This document shows, piece by piece, positions 1 to 9,494 of a stretch of DNA of 64,000 bases. Where the stretch lies: assembly GCF_001618955.1 (NCBI RefSeq), contig NZ_LVYV01000054.1:186001-250000 (forward strand). Reading direction: 5' to 3'. The notes under the pieces were generated by a model, which saw nothing but the letters and a program-made list of their open reading frames with translations, was not told the DNA's origin and searched no databases. Numbering within the stretch: the first letter of the stretch is position 1; each line of letters opens with the position of its first letter. The stretch is from Tardiphaga robiniae. GTDB lineage: Bacteria > Pseudomonadota > Alphaproteobacteria > Rhizobiales > Xanthobacteraceae. A program made the position numbers and the translations under genes.

Positions 1-1991
1 ACGACGTTCATGACGGCTCCGATCGCCGTGATTGCGGCTGCTGCCCGCTCATGCCCTGTCATGGTCAGAAGATTTTGCTGCGGACCAGTAGCAGCAGCAA
101 AGATCTGTCCGACGACGAGAATTTGGGCGACCGGAGCTGTTGCAACGAATTCCTCGCCGAAAAAGCGGAGTAGCGGTACCGTCAGCAACAAAAGTGGAAG
201 TGCCAGCACGACTGTTCCAGCCAGCGACAGGACAGTTGCTCGGGCAAACAGACTCTGAAGCGCTGCCTCATTCCGATGAGCGTGAAGCTTCGAGACGTTT
301 GGCGAAAAGAACGTCCCTACTGCCATACGCGGGAGAACAAGAAAAAGAGCTAAATTCAACCCCAGTGCGAAGATGCCGGCCTCGTGGGCATCGCCGGTCC
401 AGCCGAGGATAATCACGCCGGCGCGGCTCATGAGAACCTCAACTCCAATCAAGATCATGACAGGACAGGCAAGATGCCACCAATCGCGGGGCGCATAAGC
501 CGGCACCGCCGAGCGTAGTTGTGGCGGCCAAAGCTTCCGCATGCTCAGTCCAACGATGGCCGCTGTGACGGCAGAGCTTGCCATCAAAGCGATCAAAACC
601 GTTGTCGCATCGATTGGCGTGACGTTGAGTGCCACGGCAAGCAGAAGCAGCACAACCATAAGGCCGTCCCGAACGAAGCGTTCGGGCGCAATTGCCGAAA
701 TGACGCCACCCAGCGCGCGTACCGTGGCAGAACCGAGAACGTAAAGCGCTACCAATGGGACGGTCGCCATGCCAACCGCCAGACTGACAGTCAGCTCCCG
801 ATGAAGCGTCTCCGACAGGAATAGTGCGATGGCGACTCCGCAGATCGCAATCAACATCCCAACCAACAATGATCGTCCGAATGCAAATTGAATGACTCCG
901 CGCGCCAATGGCCACTTTCCGGTCGCGCTATAGGCCGGCACATATCGCAGCAGAACCGTGTTGAACCCGAGTCCCGCGATGTAGGAGAGAAGGGTCGTCC
1001 AGGCCAGGACGTATGAGTAGATGCCGTAACTCGTCGCTCCTATCGTACGGGCAATGACAAGTTGAGCTACGCACGTCAGCCCGGCGCCGCCAACATAGAT
1101 AACGAATGCCCACAGGCTTGCGCTGGCCATGCGCCGAGCCAGCTCGGGTTGAGCCTGAGCTGTGAAAGTTCCGATCGTCTCGGGCGCCGGCAAAGGTGGC
1201 GTGAACTTCTCCGCACAGCGCTCAAAGCTGTCGTCCCCTGCCCCAGGTGACAAACCGACCGCTCCGTCGGGCCTGAACTTGCTGGAGACTTCCTCTTCGA
1301 TACGATCGAGAGCCTTGGACATCAGGCCGGGATCGAGCGAGTTGATGCAGATCATCTGTTGATGCTCGGCCGCGAGCAGCGAGCCAACGTAGTCAGTAAT
1401 CGGCTTTGCCTTGAGAAAGGTACCTACATCGGGTTCGAACCATTTCTCCATGTACGTTTTCTGGCGTACTCGCTCATGGAGGCGCTGCTCCAACAATTCC
1501 GCCGGAGCATCAAAGCGGATCAGCAGATCTGATCGCGTCCTCATACCGATTGCATGAGCGATCGTCTTCTCGTCTGCTCGGCTAAACAGAGCCAAGGTGC
1601 AAACGATCTGCACAAAGCCCTGGTCGAACAAGACGATGCGATCGGGCTTGTGCGAATCTCTCCATATGCAGGAAAACCGGACGACGTATTGGCTAAGCCT
1701 GATCCACCAGACGGGATTGCTGGGTGGCATCAGTCGGAGCAAATCCTTCGCCAGACGCAGCCCTCGGGCATTTGCGACAGGACGGCACAAGATTGCGATG
1801 GTGGCGAAGATCGCAAGAGTGACGCGCTGCAGCGCTGGAAGAAATCCACCAAAGTTTAGAAGATGATTGGATAGATGCGGCAACGTAAGTACGAGGTCGA
1901 CTTCATACCCACGGTCACGCAGGCGTTGAGCGAGTGCCTCACTAAAGGTTGTTTTGCCAGCGCCTGGTGGACCGAAAGTCTCGATAATCAT
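1..1991 (-). CDS. P-loop kinase fused to Wzx-type polysaccharide flippase (partial, 3' end outside window)
   Basis: One uninterrupted frame runs from an ATG at 1991 to the left edge, 663 codons with no stop. Residues 1-280 form a P-loop kinase-like domain with a Walker A motif near the start (GPPGAGKTT) and a segment (DRIVLFDQGF) like the Walker B of thymidylate-kinase-like proteins. From about residue 288 (in-frame ATG at 1130) the protein becomes a multi-pass membrane protein of the Wzx/polysaccharide flippase family, beginning ASLWAFVIYVGGAG, with many hydrophobic helices. The flippase would move lipid-linked repeat units across the inner membrane; the kinase substrate is unknown. It starts 7 bp after the chain-length/kinase gene, so it is the last visible gene of the exopolysaccharide operon. 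An internal start at 1130 could also give a free flippase. The family calls are firm; the fusion rests on the open frame. Confidence 0.8.
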   Translation of the reverse strand, partial: MIIETFGPPGAGKTTFSEALAQRLRDRGYEVDLVLTLPHLSNHLLNFGGFLPALQRVTLAIFATIAILCRPVANARGLRLAKDLLRLMPPSNPVWWIRLSQYVVRFSCIWRDSHKPDRIVLFDQGFVQIVCTLALFSRADEKTIAHAIGMRTRSDLLIRFDAPAELLEQRLHERVRQKTYMEKWFEPDVGTFLKAKPITDYVGSLLAAEHQQMICINSLDPGLMSKALDRIEEEVSSKFRPDGAVGLSPGAGDDSFERCAEKFTPPLPAPETIGTFTAQAQPELARRMASASLWAFVIYVGGAGLTCVAQLVIARTIGATSYGIYSYVLAWTTLLSYIAGLGFNTVLLRYVPAYSATGKWPLARGVIQFAFGRSLLVGMLIAICGVAIALFLSETLHRELTVSLAVGMATVPLVALYVLGSATVRALGGVISAIAPERFVRDGLMVVLLLLAVALNVTPIDATTVLIALMASSAVTAAIVGLSMRKLWPPQLRSAVPAYAPRDWWHLACPVMILIGVEVLMSRAGVIILGWTGDAHEAGIFALGLNLALFLVLPRMAVGTFFSPNVSKLHAHRNEAALQSLFARATVLSLAGTVVLALPLLLLTVPLLRFFGEEFVATAPVAQILVVGQIFAAATGPQQNLLTMTGHERAAAAITAIGAVMNV

Positions 1992-1998
1992 GCTGCCC

Positions 1999-3954
1999 TC
2001 AATCGCTTCTTAACCAATTGCGGGGGTTCAGTTTGGGTGATCCGGAGCGCTTCAGTTCGATTGCTTCTCCGCCCCACGTTCTCCAAGTGATTGCTCTCTT
2101 CGACCGCTGACGGACTACGCCCCAAGTCCTCTTGAACAGTTGCTGAGCGCGCTCACCGAACTGGTCCTGCTGTGGCGGTTCGACGCGAGTTAAGACCGAC
2201 GAGAATCTCGTGTTCTGGGCGGGGTTGAGATGCTCCGTCCGAACAAGTTGATGCAGCGCGGTCTGCGCCGCCTCACGATCGGTGCTTCCAGAGTGAATGG
2301 CGAGCAAAACATGGTCAGCCCAACTCGCCAGAAGTCTTGCTTCCGGGGCTTCCAGCAGCGAGGGCCCGTCGATGATCACGAAATCATAGGTGTCGCTCAG
2401 TTGTCGAAGCAACGAAGGAATCTTGGGGTCGGCGAGAATCCGAAGCCGATGTCCCCCAAACGATGTGGCGGGCAGGTAGTCAATTCCGGACTCATGGATA
2501 TGTTCGATCGCGTCTGCAAGTGGACGACCATACGCCAGTACACTGAGTAAGTTGGCGCTCTCGCCACCCGGTCGACGAGTGAATTGGCCAAAGTCAAGGA
2601 GTAGAGTGCGCCACCCGAGCCGGGCAGCGTAAAGACCAAGGCTCCATGCAAGTGTGGTCTTGCCTTCCCCACCGATGCTGGAGCTGACGAGGACAACACG
2701 CTGCGATCGTGGGGTTGCCGGGTCGGAGGCCAGTATGGATACCAGAATGGAGCGGATTGCTCTGGCATAGTGGCTCGCAGGCTCCTCCAAAACATAATGC
2801 GGCTGCTTGCCTGGCTCCAGTGGAATCGAAGGTATCAGTCCGGCGCATGGAATACGCAGAGCTTCAGCGGCGTCGGCTTCCGTGTGCAGGGTCCGATCGA
2901 AGTGATTCAATACGACTGCGAGAACACAAGCCAGCAGAGCAAAGATAATCGCTGCAGGAGGAATCATAAGTAACGGGTGTAGTGATGTCGGCCGTTCTGG
3001 CGGCGTGGCCGTGGCGAGAATACTGACATCTGATTGCGCGGTGAGGCCTTTTGCGGTTAGCTCCTGCCGTCGCCGCAGGAGCGTTTCAAACTGTTGCGCC
3101 AGCGTGGTGACCTGCCACTCCAGCGCGGCGCTCCGGGAGGGCGAGGGCTGGCCAAGACGGGAAGCTTTTAGTTCCTCCTCCGCCTTTGCAAGGTCGCGCT
3201 GAACTTTGGATGATTGTGTCGCGAGGGAGCTCAAAGCATACTCCACATCGCTTTGCTTCTGACGCGCGACCTCATCGACATACGATTGTGCCACCGTATT
3301 AGCGATTTCCGCCGCTCGTTGCGGATTGGAGGCCGTAGAAGTAACGGCGATGATTCTGGATCGCCGCTCCTGGCCAACCTTCAGGCTGCGCTTTAGCGCA
3401 GCGAGAGCCGACCCGTCATCGGGCTCGTGGTTCTTGCCAAGTAACAGCTCCTTGGTTGCTGACCATGTACGACGAAAGAACGTGCGCAAGCTTTGCATCC
3501 ACGTTAGTGACCCCGCTTCAGCACCGTGCCTCGCATCCTCGAGAGCGCGGAGCGTTGGGAGAAGTCTCCGCAGATAGGCGTCGGAAAGCAGCACCGTGAC
3601 ATGTGTGTCGATGGTGGATTCCTCGGCTGCCGGTGTAGGTGCTGCGGACGCGCCACCGGCATTCAAGGCATCGACTGCGCCGGACTGTCGGACGTCAACA
3701 GCAAGTTGTGCCGTCGCCAGATAAGAAGGAGACATAAGAAGACCGGCTACTCCAGCCAGCAAGGCGCCGATGACAATCGTCCTGACGACAAGCCGCTTGT
3801 ACTTCCGCACGCTATCCAACACCCGGTGCAAAGACTGGAGACCGTCATTTGAAGCCAGGGATTGCTCCGTCAGGCGCCGCCCAAATTCGTCCTCTGCCAT
3901 ATCCGGCGAAAGAGCCTGCAGCGGTCGAATGCGTCTTCCTACTAACGCTTCCAT
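1999..3954 (-). CDS. Wzc/ExoP-like chain-length determinant with BY-kinase-type ATPase domain
   Basis: This 651-residue inner-membrane protein should control polymer length and work with the outer-membrane export protein. It has a Wzz-like N-terminal part with a membrane segment at about residues 57-76, a periplasmic coiled-coil-rich region at about 215-300, and a second membrane segment at 330-350. The cytoplasmic ATPase domain carries Walker A at about 424-434 (SSSIGGEGKTT) and Walker B at 525-530 (FVIIDG). The Walker A' stretch is unusual (TLLLDFGQFTRRP), without the usual D-x-D. The C-terminal tail has no tyrosine cluster, which classical BY-kinases use for autophosphorylation. It lies 11 bp after asnB and 7 bp before the kinase-flippase gene, so all three are probably co-transcribed. 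Confidence 0.88.
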   Translation of the reverse strand: MEALVGRRIRPLQALSPDMAEDEFGRRLTEQSLASNDGLQSLHRVLDSVRKYKRLVVRTIVIGALLAGVAGLLMSPSYLATAQLAVDVRQSGAVDALNAGGASAAPTPAAEESTIDTHVTVLLSDAYLRRLLPTLRALEDARHGAEAGSLTWMQSLRTFFRRTWSATKELLLGKNHEPDDGSALAALKRSLKVGQERRSRIIAVTSTASNPQRAAEIANTVAQSYVDEVARQKQSDVEYALSSLATQSSKVQRDLAKAEEELKASRLGQPSPSRSAALEWQVTTLAQQFETLLRRRQELTAKGLTAQSDVSILATATPPERPTSLHPLLMIPPAAIIFALLACVLAVVLNHFDRTLHTEADAAEALRIPCAGLIPSIPLEPGKQPHYVLEEPASHYARAIRSILVSILASDPATPRSQRVVLVSSSIGGEGKTTLAWSLGLYAARLGWRTLLLDFGQFTRRPGGESANLLSVLAYGRPLADAIEHIHESGIDYLPATSFGGHRLRILADPKIPSLLRQLSDTYDFVIIDGPSLLEAPEARLLASWADHVLLAIHSGSTDREAAQTALHQLVRTEHLNPAQNTRFSSVLTRVEPPQQDQFGERAQQLFKRTWGVVRQRSKRAITWRTWGGEAIELKRSGSPKLNPRNWLRSD

Positions 3955-3965
3955 AGCTCGCTCCT

Positions 3966-5951
3966 CTACTGTGCGGGCTCGAGGGTATCTATCGATCGGG
4001 ACGTACTCTGTTCAACCACCGTTCCCAGCCATGATTGCAACATCAGGACGGCCCATAGCATTCGCGAGTGATCGCGATTGCCACTCAGATGATCCTGCCA
4101 GCAGCTCTGGACTCGTTGTACATCCAGCAAATTCTGGTGGTTAAGGCGTGATTCGGAGAGCAGGTCTGCAGCCCATGAGCGCAAGGGGCCTTTCAACCAG
4201 GCGCCAACAGGCACGTCGAATCCCTGCTTGGGTCTATCTATCAAGTGGCGTGGCAAGTAACGGCTGAGAACCTGCCGCAAGATCCACTTGCCCTGTCCAT
4301 CGCGCACCTTGGCCGTGTTCGGCAGCCGCCATGAGAATTCCACGACGCGATGGTCGAGAATTGGACAGCGCGCTTCCAGGCCTGTCGCCATGCTGGCCCG
4401 ATCGAGCTTCACTAGAATGTCGCCGGGGAGATAACCGATCATGTCCCGCACAATGAAGTCGGATAGAAGATCGTTCAGCGGCGGCACCTTAGCCGAATCG
4501 GTGACCTGCTCCGGGGTTAATTGCAGCTCAGAAAGCCGCATGACTTTCCGGTACATGTCGCCGGCGTCATTGCCTGCAAACAGTTGCGCAAGGCGGTTAA
4601 TCCGGTCGCTTCCGATCATCCGTCGCAGGCGGCCTGGAAGAGGCAGGGCGTCGGCGATGTCCTCCCGCAAACCGCGGGCGAGCAATGACACACCCATTGC
4701 CGCCGTTCGCCGAAGTGCTCGATTGGAGTTAAGGAGGGGAGCCAGACGGGCGGTCAAAAGATGCCTGGAATATCCAGCAAAACATTCGTCTCCGCCGTCA
4801 CCGGAAAGGACAACAGTTACATCCCGGCGGGCGAGGCGAGATAGCAGCAGTGTCGGAATCTGCGATTCGTCGGCGAACGGCTCGTCCCAAATACGGGGCA
4901 GTTCGGGAATGACATCCATGGCCTCCGAAGGAGTGAGACGTAGCTCCGTGTGGTCCGTGCCGAGGTGACGAGCCACGGCCGCGGCACTGGCCGCTTCGTC
5001 GAAGGCGGGCTCACCGAAACCGATAGTGAACGTGCGGACCGGCCGGGTGGATTGGGATTGCATCAGGGCGACGACAGTTGAACTGTCGATGCCACCGGAC
5101 AGGAACAGCCCGATTGGCACGTCGGCAACCATGCGCTTACTGACGGCGTCGCGAAGCAGGCCATCAAGATGCGACACGAGCTCGCCATCGTCCGCGGAAA
5201 CGGGGTTTTTTCGGCCGTGCTTTGCGATGTCGGCCAGCGACCACCAAGTGCGCGCCTTTGCCCGAAGCGCTGCAGCATCCCGAGATGCCAGAAGTTCATC
5301 GGCGCCGAAAGATAGAATGTTGCCGGGCGGAAGTTTGAAGACATCTTTCCATATACAATGTTCATCCGGTAGCCAGCCGCGGGCGAGAAACTCAGCGACC
5401 CCGCACGGATTGATCTCCGGATGGAAATCGGGGAACGCATTGATCGCCTTTAATTCTGAAGCAAAGACAGCGGCGTTTCGCGTTCTGGCGACGTACAGGG
5501 GCTTCTTTCCCATTCGATCGCGGGCCAGATGGAGAGTGCGGGTCTGACGATCCCAGAGGCCGATTGCGAACATGCCGTTGCAGCGCGCCAGGGCTGCCTC
5601 AAATCCCCGTCTCTCAATCATCGCGAGCAAGACCTCGGTATCGCTGCTGCCGATGAAGTTCTGGCCGAGGCGTTGAAGCTCCTGTCGCAACGACGGATAA
5701 TTGTAGATCTCACCATTGAATGTGATGACGAATCGGCCGCTCTCGGAAAGCATCGGTTGTCGCCCCGCGTCAGTGAGGTCGACGATGGAGAGCCGGCGAT
5801 GCCCGAATGCAATCCCGGCGTCACGATCGCACCACGAACCGTGGGCATCGGGTCCGCGATGGTGCAAACGATTCGTCATTCGGCCGATCGCATCCAGATC
5901 GGCGGATCCGGAAGCTTGTGGCATCTGAAGAATTCCGGCGATTCCACACAT
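3966..5951 (-). CDS. asnB: Asparagine synthetase (glutamine-hydrolysing), AsnB type
   Basis: This 661-residue cytoplasmic enzyme has the class II glutamine amidotransferase arrangement. The nucleophile Cys2 follows the initiator (MCGIAGI), an N-terminal hydrolase domain follows (FNGEIYNY near residue 80), and the C-terminal synthetase domain has the ATP pyrophosphatase loop SGGIDSS at 285-291. Family members make asparagine from aspartate, ATP and glutamine. Paralogues inside polysaccharide loci are thought to amidate sugar acids or other acceptors. The gene sits 3 bp after the Wzy-type gene and 11 bp before the Wzc-type gene, so it is embedded in the exopolysaccharide operon. A role in modifying the polymer is inferred from position only. 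Confidence 0.92.
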   Translation of the reverse strand: MCGIAGILQMPQASGSADLDAIGRMTNRLHHRGPDAHGSWCDRDAGIAFGHRRLSIVDLTDAGRQPMLSESGRFVITFNGEIYNYPSLRQELQRLGQNFIGSSDTEVLLAMIERRGFEAALARCNGMFAIGLWDRQTRTLHLARDRMGKKPLYVARTRNAAVFASELKAINAFPDFHPEINPCGVAEFLARGWLPDEHCIWKDVFKLPPGNILSFGADELLASRDAAALRAKARTWWSLADIAKHGRKNPVSADDGELVSHLDGLLRDAVSKRMVADVPIGLFLSGGIDSSTVVALMQSQSTRPVRTFTIGFGEPAFDEAASAAAVARHLGTDHTELRLTPSEAMDVIPELPRIWDEPFADESQIPTLLLSRLARRDVTVVLSGDGGDECFAGYSRHLLTARLAPLLNSNRALRRTAAMGVSLLARGLREDIADALPLPGRLRRMIGSDRINRLAQLFAGNDAGDMYRKVMRLSELQLTPEQVTDSAKVPPLNDLLSDFIVRDMIGYLPGDILVKLDRASMATGLEARCPILDHRVVEFSWRLPNTAKVRDGQGKWILRQVLSRYLPRHLIDRPKQGFDVPVGAWLKGPLRSWAADLLSESRLNHQNLLDVQRVQSCWQDHLSGNRDHSRMLWAVLMLQSWLGTVVEQSTSRSIDTLEPAQ

Positions 5952-5954
5952 GAT

Positions 5955-7208
5955 CTAGCTTCCGATACGCGTGTGCGGCGACGGGGTGGGCGCCGATCCG
6001 AGGATCAGGCTGAGAGCAAACGCGAACCACACGATGGGATGACGCAAGATGAAATGGCTGATGCTGAAAATGGCCAGCGCAACGAACAATGCTGCCAGGG
6101 CATCGAGCTTTGCGCGGAACATGAGCATGAACGTGCCTGCGAAGAGGCCGCAAACGGCGATCACGCCGAGCAGCCCACCTTGCGTAAACATGTCAAGCAG
6201 TGTGCTGTGGGCTTCGAAAGGAGTTGGAAGCAACTTGTTGTTGGCAACGTTCGGCTTCTCAAGATGTGGGCCTGGCCCCAGCCCCAGCGATCCGGTTTCC
6301 AGCCCTCGATGGAGCGCATCTTCCCAGAGTTGCAGTCGCAGGGACGCGGTGCGCTTCGTTGCCTCGCCGCCACGGTCCTTGGCCAAACTGATTGCCAGAC
6401 CTTCAAACTCATCGGCGGTCGCAACGGCATACGGTGCTAATGCGAGCGCCAGAGGGACGGCGGCGGCGATGACCAGAACCGCGACCACCGACCGGAAATT
6501 TAGCCTGTGCTGTGGCGAGGTCAGCCAACTGCGCAAACGCAGCACAGAAAAGATCGCGGTGGCAATCACCATCGCAACAAGAAATGTATCGCTTTTGGTC
6601 AGGCGCCCGACGGCGAAGGTTAGCAGGCAACTGAATGATCCCGCTATGCGGCCAAACCCTTTAGCCGATAGGGCAAGGCTGAGAGACAGCGGCGTCAAAA
6701 CGGCGCAATAGAGAGCGATCTGATTGGGATTCTCCGCCCAGCCTCGAAATCGATCCCAGTACCATGGATCGACCGACGGCAGGCTGATGATGGACCAGCC
6801 CGCAGCGATCTGAAGGACCAGTGCGATGTTCCAGAAAGCGATCAGGAACCATTGGGTTTGGCGTAGGGCAACGTTGGCTTCCATCGTTGCGACGATGAGG
6901 CAGGTCAAAGTTGCCACTAACAAATACGCGAAGGTGTCATGCAACATCGAAGGAAGGTCCAGCTCCTGGCTCAGATAGGCCACGCATGTCCCCACGCTCA
7001 GGGCGAGTGCAAGACAGGCCCAAAAAGCACCGATTCGGAGCAAAGCTGTCGCGTTGTAAAACTGGCCAGTAACGACGACCCGCAATGAGACGAAGGCAAG
7101 CCACAGGACGAGACAGACTTCGCCAACACCCAGCGGAATTCCGGGCAGGCGCAGCTGTGAAGCTGTCGTAAGTACGATGCCAAAAGAGAGAAGCGCATTG
7201 GCGATCAT
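5955..7208 (-). CDS. O-antigen ligase/polymerase family membrane protein (Wzy-like)
   Basis: The 417-residue product is very hydrophobic, with roughly ten to twelve predicted membrane helices, and no other domain. The C-terminal third contains a loop with the Wzy_C-like pattern HSTLLDMFTQGGLLG, after a larger periplasmic loop rich in charged residues. Proteins of this family join lipid-linked repeat units or ligate polymer to lipid A. Within this cluster, which also has a flippase, a chain-length protein and an export protein, polymerase is the likelier role. Its start overlaps the stop of the upstream glycosyltransferase by 4 bp, indicating translational coupling. Sequence alone cannot separate polymerase from ligase. 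Confidence 0.82.
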   Translation of the reverse strand: MIANALLSFGIVLTTASQLRLPGIPLGVGEVCLVLWLAFVSLRVVVTGQFYNATALLRIGAFWACLALALSVGTCVAYLSQELDLPSMLHDTFAYLLVATLTCLIVATMEANVALRQTQWFLIAFWNIALVLQIAAGWSIISLPSVDPWYWDRFRGWAENPNQIALYCAVLTPLSLSLALSAKGFGRIAGSFSCLLTFAVGRLTKSDTFLVAMVIATAIFSVLRLRSWLTSPQHRLNFRSVVAVLVIAAAVPLALALAPYAVATADEFEGLAISLAKDRGGEATKRTASLRLQLWEDALHRGLETGSLGLGPGPHLEKPNVANNKLLPTPFEAHSTLLDMFTQGGLLGVIAVCGLFAGTFMLMFRAKLDALAALFVALAIFSISHFILRHPIVWFAFALSLILGSAPTPSPHTRIGS

Positions 7209-8425
7209 GGTGATTTCCCGCCGTGCTGGCTAACCCTTCGATCTTCATGGATGTCGCGAGATAAAACAGCCGGATCTTCGCTTCGCCTCCCGGTGAGAAT
7301 CAGCTTCCTGTAAAGATCGGCGTAGCGGTCAGCCACGACGTTCAGGTCGAATTCACGGCGCACGAGTGCGATCGAGCGCTGTCCCATGCTCTTTGCGCGG
7401 GCAGGATCCTGGAGAAGATCGAGAATGGCTGCAGCGAGCGCACGCGGGTCCCGGGGCGGCACCAGATGGCCATTGCAGTTCTCCACCACAACATCGCCGC
7501 AGCCTGGCATACGCGTGGCGACAATAGGCACACCCGCCAATCCTGCTTCCAGCAGAACACGGGGAATTCCTTCGCGATACTCCGTCGGGAAGGCAAAGAC
7601 ATTCGCGATTCCGAGAAGCGCAGGAACGTCGGATCGCGCACCGAGAGCGATTACGTGTGGCGCATATCGATCAATCAAAGCCTGATCCACGGCAAAAGGA
7701 CCTTCGCTCTCCCTTGGACCGACAAGCAAGAAACGAACGCCAGGTCGCGCTTCGCGGACAATCGCCGCCGCATCCAGAAGCGTGGGTATGCCCTTTTGTA
7801 CGGTCAGTCGGCTCACAGTCATGACGACTTCGTCGTCACCGAGTCCGAGTTCTGTACGAAGTTGTGCGGTGGACGGCGCCTGAGCCCGCGCTGTGTCGAA
7901 AGCGTCGATATCGATTCCCGAACTTCCGATCAGTACAGCGGGGCTGTTGCCAAGCAGACGATAGCGGCGGAAAAAGTCGCCATCCTCCTTGTTTTGAAAT
8001 ACCGTTGCCGAGGTCCAGCAGGCAGCCAACCGCTGCAGCGCCAGGTAGGCTGGCCTGAATGCAAGAGCTTTCAGCTGCGCCGAGGAGAATACCCAACCCA
8101 TTCCGTTGATGGTGCGCACAATGGGGATTGCGCCTCTCACCGCAAGAGGGGCAAGCAGATTTGGTTTGGTATCGAACGTTTGAACAACGTCCGGTCGAAT
8201 GCCACGCACAAGCTGAGAGAGTTGGCCGACAGCTAGGCGGTCAGCAACCCGTGCGCCGAATCTATTGAAGTCATAGCGATGATACTCGATGCCGCTATTT
8301 GAGAACGGGAGTGCAGCGCCAGTACCGGCAGCGCTCACCCGAAAGCCACGACTGCGCAAAGCTGCCAGAAATGGGATCCGCAGGGCATGATCCTCGCCTC
8401 CCACACAAAGCACATGCAACGTCAT
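7205..8425 (-). CDS. Glycosyltransferase family 4 protein
   Basis: This 406-residue protein shows the GT-B two-domain layout of GT4 enzymes. An N-terminal glycine-rich acceptor domain begins MTLHVLCVGGEDH. The C-terminal donor domain carries the E-x7-E signature within EGIPRVLLEAGLAGVPIVA and the sequence VSRLTVQKGIPTLLDA. It should add one sugar from a nucleotide donor to the growing lipid-linked repeat unit at the cytoplasmic face of the inner membrane. It is the only recognisable GT4 gene in the window, so further glycosyltransferases for the repeat unit probably lie beyond the left edge or elsewhere. Donor and acceptor cannot be told from sequence. Confidence 0.88.
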   Translation of the reverse strand: MTLHVLCVGGEDHALRIPFLAALRSRGFRVSAAGTGAALPFSNSGIEYHRYDFNRFGARVADRLAVGQLSQLVRGIRPDVVQTFDTKPNLLAPLAVRGAIPIVRTINGMGWVFSSAQLKALAFRPAYLALQRLAACWTSATVFQNKEDGDFFRRYRLLGNSPAVLIGSSGIDIDAFDTARAQAPSTAQLRTELGLGDDEVVMTVSRLTVQKGIPTLLDAAAIVREARPGVRFLLVGPRESEGPFAVDQALIDRYAPHVIALGARSDVPALLGIANVFAFPTEYREGIPRVLLEAGLAGVPIVATRMPGCGDVVVENCNGHLVPPRDPRALAAAILDLLQDPARAKSMGQRSIALVRREFDLNVVADRYADLYRKLILTGRRSEDPAVLSRDIHEDRRVSQHGGKSP

Positions 8426-8795
8426 GCTAATCCTTTCGGTCGCAATCGGAATGCAGCTCAGTCGATCCGGAGAATCGGCTACAGATGAATTTCGATGTCC
8501 TCGCGTATGAGCGGACGATGTGAGCTTACGAGGCGATCACAAAGTGTCTTCATTCGTTCGAATGACGGCTGCGTCGGAAATATTCGGCGATCCTGAAGAA
8601 TTGAGACATCGACACCACGAGGATTACTCCGAAGCGCGTTTGGCATGATGTACGCAAGCTGAAGCGTCGCGTCGTCAGATCCGGACTCAGTTCAAACGTC
8701 GGAGCAAAGCGGGCCGCTCGGCGAGCCGTTTCACTTGCCGCTGTGTTTATGCCCGAATGAACAAGGAGGCTCGCCTGGGTTGCCTATCGTCAGAC
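8426..8795. other. Intergenic region upstream of the glycosyltransferase operon
   Basis: These 370 bp separate the LuxR-type regulator gene from the glycosyltransferase gene. I see no credible coding frame, RNA gene or strong hairpin. It probably contains the promoter for the minus-strand operon 8425-1, but I could not single out a convincing -35/-10 pair. Confidence 0.4.
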
Positions 8796-9494
8796 TCAAT
8801 TACCGGGAGAAGGCAGGACGGCGACACGCCCGAGTAATGCAACCAGCTCCGCCTGCCGCCGTGTCTGTGTCTTGACGAACAGGGAGGCCAGATGTGAGCG
8901 GATCGTCGTCCGGCTCAGCCGTCGGGCGCGAGCAATATCAAGTAAGTTATGGCCGCGCGCCAATTCGACTGCAAGCTGGGTTTCCGCGGCTGTGAAGCCG
9001 AACAAACACCGGAGCGCCTGGGGCGTCGGCTCTGGATGAGCGTCGAGATCGAGCAGAATGATGGTGCTGGTTTCATCCGTCCAAACATTGACCATCTGGC
9101 TTACAAGGCTGGTGACGCCCTCCTTGAAGGAAGTCGCGAGCCATGATGTCGAGCCAACAGGAATTTGGGCCCCCGCGCGGTTCACCAGCTGCTTGACGGC
9201 GCCGTAGAGTGTTTCAGGGCTGGTGGTGAGGTTGCCTTCGCGTTCCAATATCGCACGTCCGATTGCGCTCACGTCAAGCACGCAGCCACGTTTGAGTAGA
9301 ACTTGCCCGCAGCCAATACGCGCCAGAACTGCGTGTAGGACGTCACGCTGTTCGCCAAGGTCGGGCTTCTTGCCTGGATCAGCGTCTGGCCGGATAGCGG
9401 GAGCGCGATTCGAAATGTTGAAGATGGATTCCCTGCAGGGATGAAGCGATGCAATTGCGCCGGGCAATGTGGCACTCTGGTTCAAATTCAACAT
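8796..9494 (-). CDS. LuxR-family transcriptional regulator
   Basis: The product is 232 residues from the ATG at 9494, which has a Shine-Dalgarno-like GAAGGGA 8 bp upstream; a longer frame begins at 9608 but its extra residues look non-conserved. The last 65 residues form a LuxR-type helix-turn-helix (FGFTAAETQLAVELARGHN, then LSRTTIRSHLASLF). The N-terminal part has no receiver domain and no recognisable autoinducer-binding pocket. It sits between the two halves of the exopolysaccharide locus, so it may control one or both. Similar regulators with C-terminal TAAE...RQAEL helices are common in Bradyrhizobium relatives, where their signals are mostly unknown. Confidence 0.75.
   Translation of the reverse strand: MLNLNQSATLPGAIASLHPCRESIFNISNRAPAIRPDADPGKKPDLGEQRDVLHAVLARIGCGQVLLKRGCVLDVSAIGRAILEREGNLTTSPETLYGAVKQLVNRAGAQIPVGSTSWLATSFKEGVTSLVSQMVNVWTDETSTIILLDLDAHPEPTPQALRCLFGFTAAETQLAVELARGHNLLDIARARRLSRTTIRSHLASLFVKTQTRRQAELVALLGRVAVLPSPGN

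Noticed and set aside
439-1113. Minus-strand frames of 158 and 61 codons over the flippase region
   Set aside because: They are cysteine- and arginine-rich, motif-free and out of frame with the flippase, whose own frame is open to the window edge.
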